Source: Owenia fusiformis (taxonomy: Eukaryota; Annelida; Polychaeta; Sabellida; Oweniidae). Taken from it: a stretch of DNA of 60,000 nucleotides. The notes under the pieces were generated by a model. The model was not told where the DNA came from, ran no database searches, and saw only the letters and a program-made list of their open reading frames with translations. Numbering within the stretch: position 1 is the stretch's first letter; each line of letters starts with the position of its first letter. The stretch spans positions 35,490,867-35,550,866 of the forward strand of contig CAIIXF020000008.1 of assembly GCA_903813345.2 (NCBI GenBank), given 5' to 3'. Below are positions 55,509 through 60,000 of this stretch, piece by piece. Made by a program: the position numbers and the translations under genes.

Positions 55509-57126
55509 TACTTTAATTTTAAAATGCTTTATATGAACACACGACACAGTGCCTTGGGAAAATATGTAACGTCTTTATCTAAAGTCACAAGTGTGACATA
55601 TAATAGACAAGTTTATCACAAAATGGATGTAAATGTGATGTATTTTTAATCCTTAATGAGCTTTATTGTAAATAGAAACATTGATTTTCATATCACAAAC
55701 AAGAAAAAACAAAACTCAAAAAATTTGAGACAAATTGTTGAGCTACCACTTTTTGAACAGCATCTGTAACATATTGTCACACTTTTGTAATCATTGTCCA
55801 AGTGATGACATTTTATTTTGTAAATAACTTGCTTCAGTCATTTTTCAAATGCTTTGTATTGAGATGGTGCCATGTTAAAATATGTATATATCAAACCTAC
55901 AGATGTCTTATGTTAGACATGAAACCAAAAACATGTAAATTTCATGTTTTTTAACCCTGGATAGATAGATATTTTAAATAAAAGTTTGAAAAAGATCATT
56001 CAGCATATGTGTTGTACTTGTACAAAGGTTTCTATCCATATAATTATCCCATACAATTTTCCCAAAACTCATGCTATACATTTTCAGCAAAAAATTTATA
56101 TTTTCCAAAGGATGAGTCTGGGAATGAGTCTGGGTATCGACTTAGAAAATATTGAAAATTGTAATGTCTGAAAAACCAACTCAATCACACATATTATTAA
56201 ACTTCAATATCTTATCCTCCTTCTGAGATTACAAAAATATCAATTTGTATCACAATTGATGAAGAATATTGGCATCAAAGACAGTGCATATCACTTTGTC
56301 AGAATTGAAAAAAAATCAATGGCAAATATTAAATGAATTATTTATACAAAGAGTTTGAAACATATCCTCGAATACATTGCTGACTTTGTATAGACATTGA
56401 ATGGTATTTCTGGATAAGTGAATTGGTGTTTGTCTGGGTAATCAAGGGATTATAGTCGCTCAAAGTTACTGAGGATCCAGTTTTGAGACTTCAATTGTGT
56501 TGGTGAAGTTACACATATTTCACTCAAATTCATGCTGAGCACAACATTTTGGTTTCAATTTTATAATCTCTATACATGACCCTGGTGATGAAGAGTCAGA
56601 ATCAGTCAAAAAACCTACACCGGAAAACTGTGCTCATTGTGAAAACTAAAAGTGAAGCAACTTTTTTTCTGATATTTCTTACATCAAATGGCAGCCATCT
56701 TGTTTTTCCCCTTCAAATTAAACTGGCGGGAAATCAAAAATTTGAAAAAAAATTTAAGCCTTAAATATTTTTCAAAAGTATGATTTTCTTTTTAATTCTT
56801 TATGGGTCTTAAGTTATTTCTTCTTTGTATGTCATACATGTTGCCATTGGTGATATGATAATGACTATTTTTAAATTTGTTGTTGTTAAGATACTTATTC
56901 TGACTCTCAGCAGGGGATTAATTATGCATCAAAACTCGTGAAAAAGTAAATATACTTATCAAATATAACTAGGACAGTAATAAAAACCATATTTCACATA
57001 CATTTGACTGAGGGACCAAAAGGGCATATATCTGGACACATCCTTAGACTTTCACCGCCATTCTCCCTTTGAGTTATAAACCTCTTCTTCATAAAATCTA
57101 TTTATGCAATAAAAAACATGATCCTC
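55509..57126. other. Intergenic, no gene seen
   Basis: AT-rich sequence. A fragment of the GTGACATATTG family is present at 55755-55820. Short open frames at 55986 and 56576 have no recognisable similarity and no exon-like context. Confidence 0.55.
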
Positions 57127-58020
57127 TTTTTGGCTCACACAGTGAGCCTATGGGATTGACCAGGCGTCCGTCTGTCCGTCCGTTGGTCTGTCCGTCCGTC
57201 AACATTGGCCGCACAAATTAAAACTGCTATTCGGATTGAGTCATATCCACATTCATTTTATGTCTATCATCGCCAATTCCCAATTTCGCCCGGTTTCCGA
57301 GAAATTGTGGATTTTGACGTCAAAAAGTCAAATTTTCTGTAAATACTAGACACTTTTAGGAATATGCAACTTATGTCCTCTGGAGATTTCAAAGCTCTTG
57401 GAATTATGGTTTTTGGTGTTTACTTTATAAAATTTGACAAAAAGTTTCATTTTCAGGAAATTTTCTCATGTATAAAGTCAATGGCAGGTTTTGTGATTGA
57501 CAAGTTTCTTAAAGTTTGCCTTATACTTGATCATTTCCTGCAATAAATTACATCATTAATAGATTTAAGCATTCCCTACATATTGCTCAATATATGTCAG
57601 CATCAAATTTTTACCGTTTTTGAGATATTTGACGTCAAAAAACAGTAAAAATAAGTTATGTTTCAACTTGCTTCAATTTGACCAAAATCATCTACAAGTT
57701 GCCAGGAGATCAAATCTGACATTAGTGTTAGGATTTGACCTTTACTTGATCTTCAGTGACCTTCGAAAGGTCAAAAAAGTTGATTTTTCAAATTGATTTT
57801 TGGATGTAAATTTTGGTCAGCTTAATCACAAAAGATCTTACTGAGCTCTGAATTAGTAAAATTTTCAAGGTCAAAGGTCATCAAACTAGGTCACACAACT
57901 ATGCTATCTAAGTTTCTCAAGGTTTGATGACTACAAATCCAAATCAATATTTTTGTTTGAAAGTCATGATATACATTCCTCTGAAGGGTTCAAACTGTGT
58001 TAGCACAGGACCGTGGGTCC
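57127..58020. mobile_element. 0.9-kb non-autonomous repeat, copy B (inverted relative to copy A)
   Basis: Begins TTTGGCTCACACAGTGAGCC and ends AGGACCGTGGGTCC, the mirror of 39614-40531. Shared internal words include GTCAACATTGGCCGCACAAA, GAAATCTCCAGAGGACATAAG-type sequence and CTTAATCACAAAAGATCTTA. Divergence is modest, with small indels. No ORF. Confidence 0.75.
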
Positions 58021-58379
58021 TTCATTTTTATATAAAAACATGTTTTTTCAGGGCTTTGGATCGATTATCTAATTATGTTAGGAACCATTTTTGGAGGAAG
58101 ATAAGTTGATGACAAATGTCATATTCATGATGATCAAAGATATTACTGATATAATATTATTCTCATTTACAACAACATACCCATTTACAATGACTATATA
58201 TGACTATTGACTCTCTGATGTCATTACAACATCATCAAATGTAAAATACAAAAATACAAGATAATTGTAAAATACAGATACAACTTGACAGAAATTTAAA
58301 AATATCAGTGTGATGTATCGTTAACACATTAATACAATTTTTAGATGAACTTTGCTAAATGTAAAATTACAAAAGATTT

Positions 58380-59560
58380 TTTGTGAGACATAAAATAATG
58401 TCAGGACTGCCTACAAAATTAAATTGTGTAAGGATGTCAAACAAATGTTTTCTTTCTGTAGTGTTTTTCTTACAAATCATGATGAAGTGTTGTTCATCTT
58501 CTGAAATACAACAAATATTACATACACGTTCATCTACAGGTTTTGGATTAGGCTTCTAATGATGACCAAGTTCTATATGTAACTTGTGGGAACTAAGCTA
58601 AATCTACAAATTGCTTGCCTGTAATTTTTATCTTTGATATTTAAATAACTCTCTCTTTCAGACTGTGACATGCACTTTTATAAATACTTTCAAATATTAA
58701 ATATTGTTGGTACAACTGATTATTCCTACCCAATGTACACTACTTCTCAACACAGCACATACTGAGACTGTACTGATATGCCACCTTTAAAAAGGTTTAG
58801 TAACTACTGTATCACATGATCTAGGTCACATGATCATACATGTACTTTAGTGTTGGGCCTGCTTTTGGATCTTCTGGATGTGGTTAGTTCCTAGCTGACT
58901 TACTTTACCATATGCCCACACTCACAGCCCAAGTAGCTTTATTGTCAGGCATTCCACCAACAGTACTGCACTGGCAGACTGGTCACTCTTTTGTAATTTA
59001 TATTTTAAGGTAGTTGTCACTCTTTTAATGTAGTTGTACAACAACAGAGCAGTTGTGTTAAGATAATTGTACAACATAGTAGTTGAGCGTTAAGGTAGTT
59101 GTGCAACATAGCAGTTGAGCATTAAGGTAGTTGTGCAAATTATACATGATCAATAAGGAAGTTGACTGATATAATATATGATATGATATAAAATATTTTA
59201 TAAATTTCTCTTGTTTATTTTTTTTGGACAAAATGTCCCTCACAAGACATTTTTGAATTTAACATAAGTTCTTAAGACAGGGTAATTAATGTATCTTTCG
59301 TCCACTGAGATTTATAATTCTGATAGTGTTTTTGTTGTTGTCTTGATAAAATTATTGTCATCATCAATCTTTTGAGTATCCCAATAAGAAAATAAATCAC
59401 ACTTTTTTAATATATCAATGACTTTGTTTGACCAAGTGCCTTTAAAACCAAATTGACTAAATAGAGAAGATAATTAGCATTGGAAGCATAAAATGATTCA
59501 AATTTTAGTGTTTTCCTTGAAAATGAATTTAGACAAAATAACAACAAGTCTCTTATAACA
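58380..59560 (-). pseudogene. LINE ORF2 relic: end of ORF with Cys/His motif
   Basis: On the minus strand, 59450-59280 reads FKGTWSNKVIDILKKCDLFS, like the segment after the reverse transcriptase core in non-LTR elements. Further on, 58570-58400 reads DERVCNICCISEDEQHFIMI followed by CKK, the cysteine/histidine cluster common at the C terminus of LINE ORF2. The two parts are separated by about 700 bp of other sequence, including GTTGTGCAACATAGCAGTTG repeats, and frames are broken. Confidence 0.6.
59030..59150. repeat. Short tandem repeat of a 38-40-bp unit
   Basis: Three to four copies of a word like GTTAAGGTAGTTGTGCAACA followed by TAGCAGTTGAGC. Confidence 0.6.
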
Positions 59561-59817
59561 TCACAGTCCTTGTCACCATAGTAAATTAAAAAACGATAAC
59601 TGCATATTTATTACTTTTTTTTACTGTATTTATTAATTTTCCTTATATTATTTTAATAAACATACACATTTACAATAACATACACATTTACATAAGGGTT
59701 ATGTACTGGGAGGTTTTGGATATGGGGTTTATCCAGAGGGAGATATGCATATCTCACGTGGGATGAACCTAATATCCAAACCGACCATACATAACTGCTT
59801 TATCCTATACCAAGTAG

Positions 59818-60000
59818 AGTTTTCTAATTTTCTTTCAATTTTTTTTCAATTTTTTTTTATTTTTTCAATTTTTTCACATTTTTCTATTTTTTTCAATTTT
59901 TTTTCAATTTTATTTCTTTTTTCAATTTTTTATTTTTTTCACATTTTCACTTTTTTCAATTTTTTCTTATTTTTCTGATTTGTTTTCGAAGCGCGAAGAT
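59818..60000. repeat. Low-complexity T-rich tract
   Basis: Irregular reiteration of TTTTTTCAATT and TTTTTCACATTT. The open frame through it is a run of Phe/Ile/Ser with no protein character. Confidence 0.85.

Noticed and set aside
59745-59978. 77-aa Phe-rich frame
   Set aside because: Low-complexity T-rich DNA.

Overview
The window is eukaryotic and AT-rich. Five genes can be supported, four of them split by GT-AG introns, in a background dense with short non-autonomous DNA transposons, foldback elements, tRNA-derived SINEs and decayed LINE pieces. The gene set (a NuSAP-type spindle protein, ATG7, a Brambleberry/KAR5-type nuclear fusion protein, a GT11 alpha-1,2-fucosyltransferase and a divergent actin) together with the repeat style (many TACATGTA words, termini rich in GTCCGTCCG, GAGCGAGCGTAGCGAG modules) suggests a marine invertebrate bilaterian. 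I cannot place the phylum from sequence alone.

Layout. 1-1.45 kb: flank without a gene. 1.45-9.73 kb: a complete ten-exon NUSAP1-like gene (+) behind a promoter with two CCAAT boxes and a CHR-like site; its last intron holds a 1.27 kb foldback element with a second MITE nested inside. 9.7-15.7 kb: intergenic repeats (palindromic ATATCC modules, a diverged direct repeat, a LINE reverse-transcriptase relic). 15.7-19.05 kb: a two-exon actin-like gene (+) whose visible exons skip the D-loop part of subdomain 2; its intron has collected a MITE, a SINE inside a foldback, and a hAT-like element with an 8-bp target duplication. 19.05-23.86 kb: intergenic, including a 1.5 kb stretch with seven copies of a 14-bp word. 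23.86-25.07 kb: an intronless alpha-1,2-fucosyltransferase (-). 25.1-28.9 kb: intergenic repeats. 28.88-47.42 kb: ATG7 (-), reconstructed as 18 coding exons encoding 681 residues. 47.4-49.2 kb: a divergent intergenic region with a perfect CLEAR/TFEB-type palindrome. 49.24-54.66 kb: a seven-exon Brambleberry-like gene (+) with an AT-hook-like motif in its tail. 54.7-60 kb: intergenic repeats and LINE relics.

The most unusual structure is in ATG7. The 3' end of coding exon 16, including its 5' splice site, is the terminal unit of a roughly 3.7 kb tandem array of about 64 units of 58 bp that fills the next intron, so the intron carries dozens of copies of a coding fragment fused to a decoy splice donor. 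A smaller event of the same kind (one extra copy of exon end plus donor) lies after exon 11 of the same gene.

Functional links between neighbours are limited. NuSAP acts in mitotic spindle assembly and Brambleberry in nuclear envelope fusion during cleavage, but they are separated by unrelated genes. ATG7 and the Brambleberry gene are head to head about 1.8 kb apart and could share upstream sequence. No operon-like organisation is seen.
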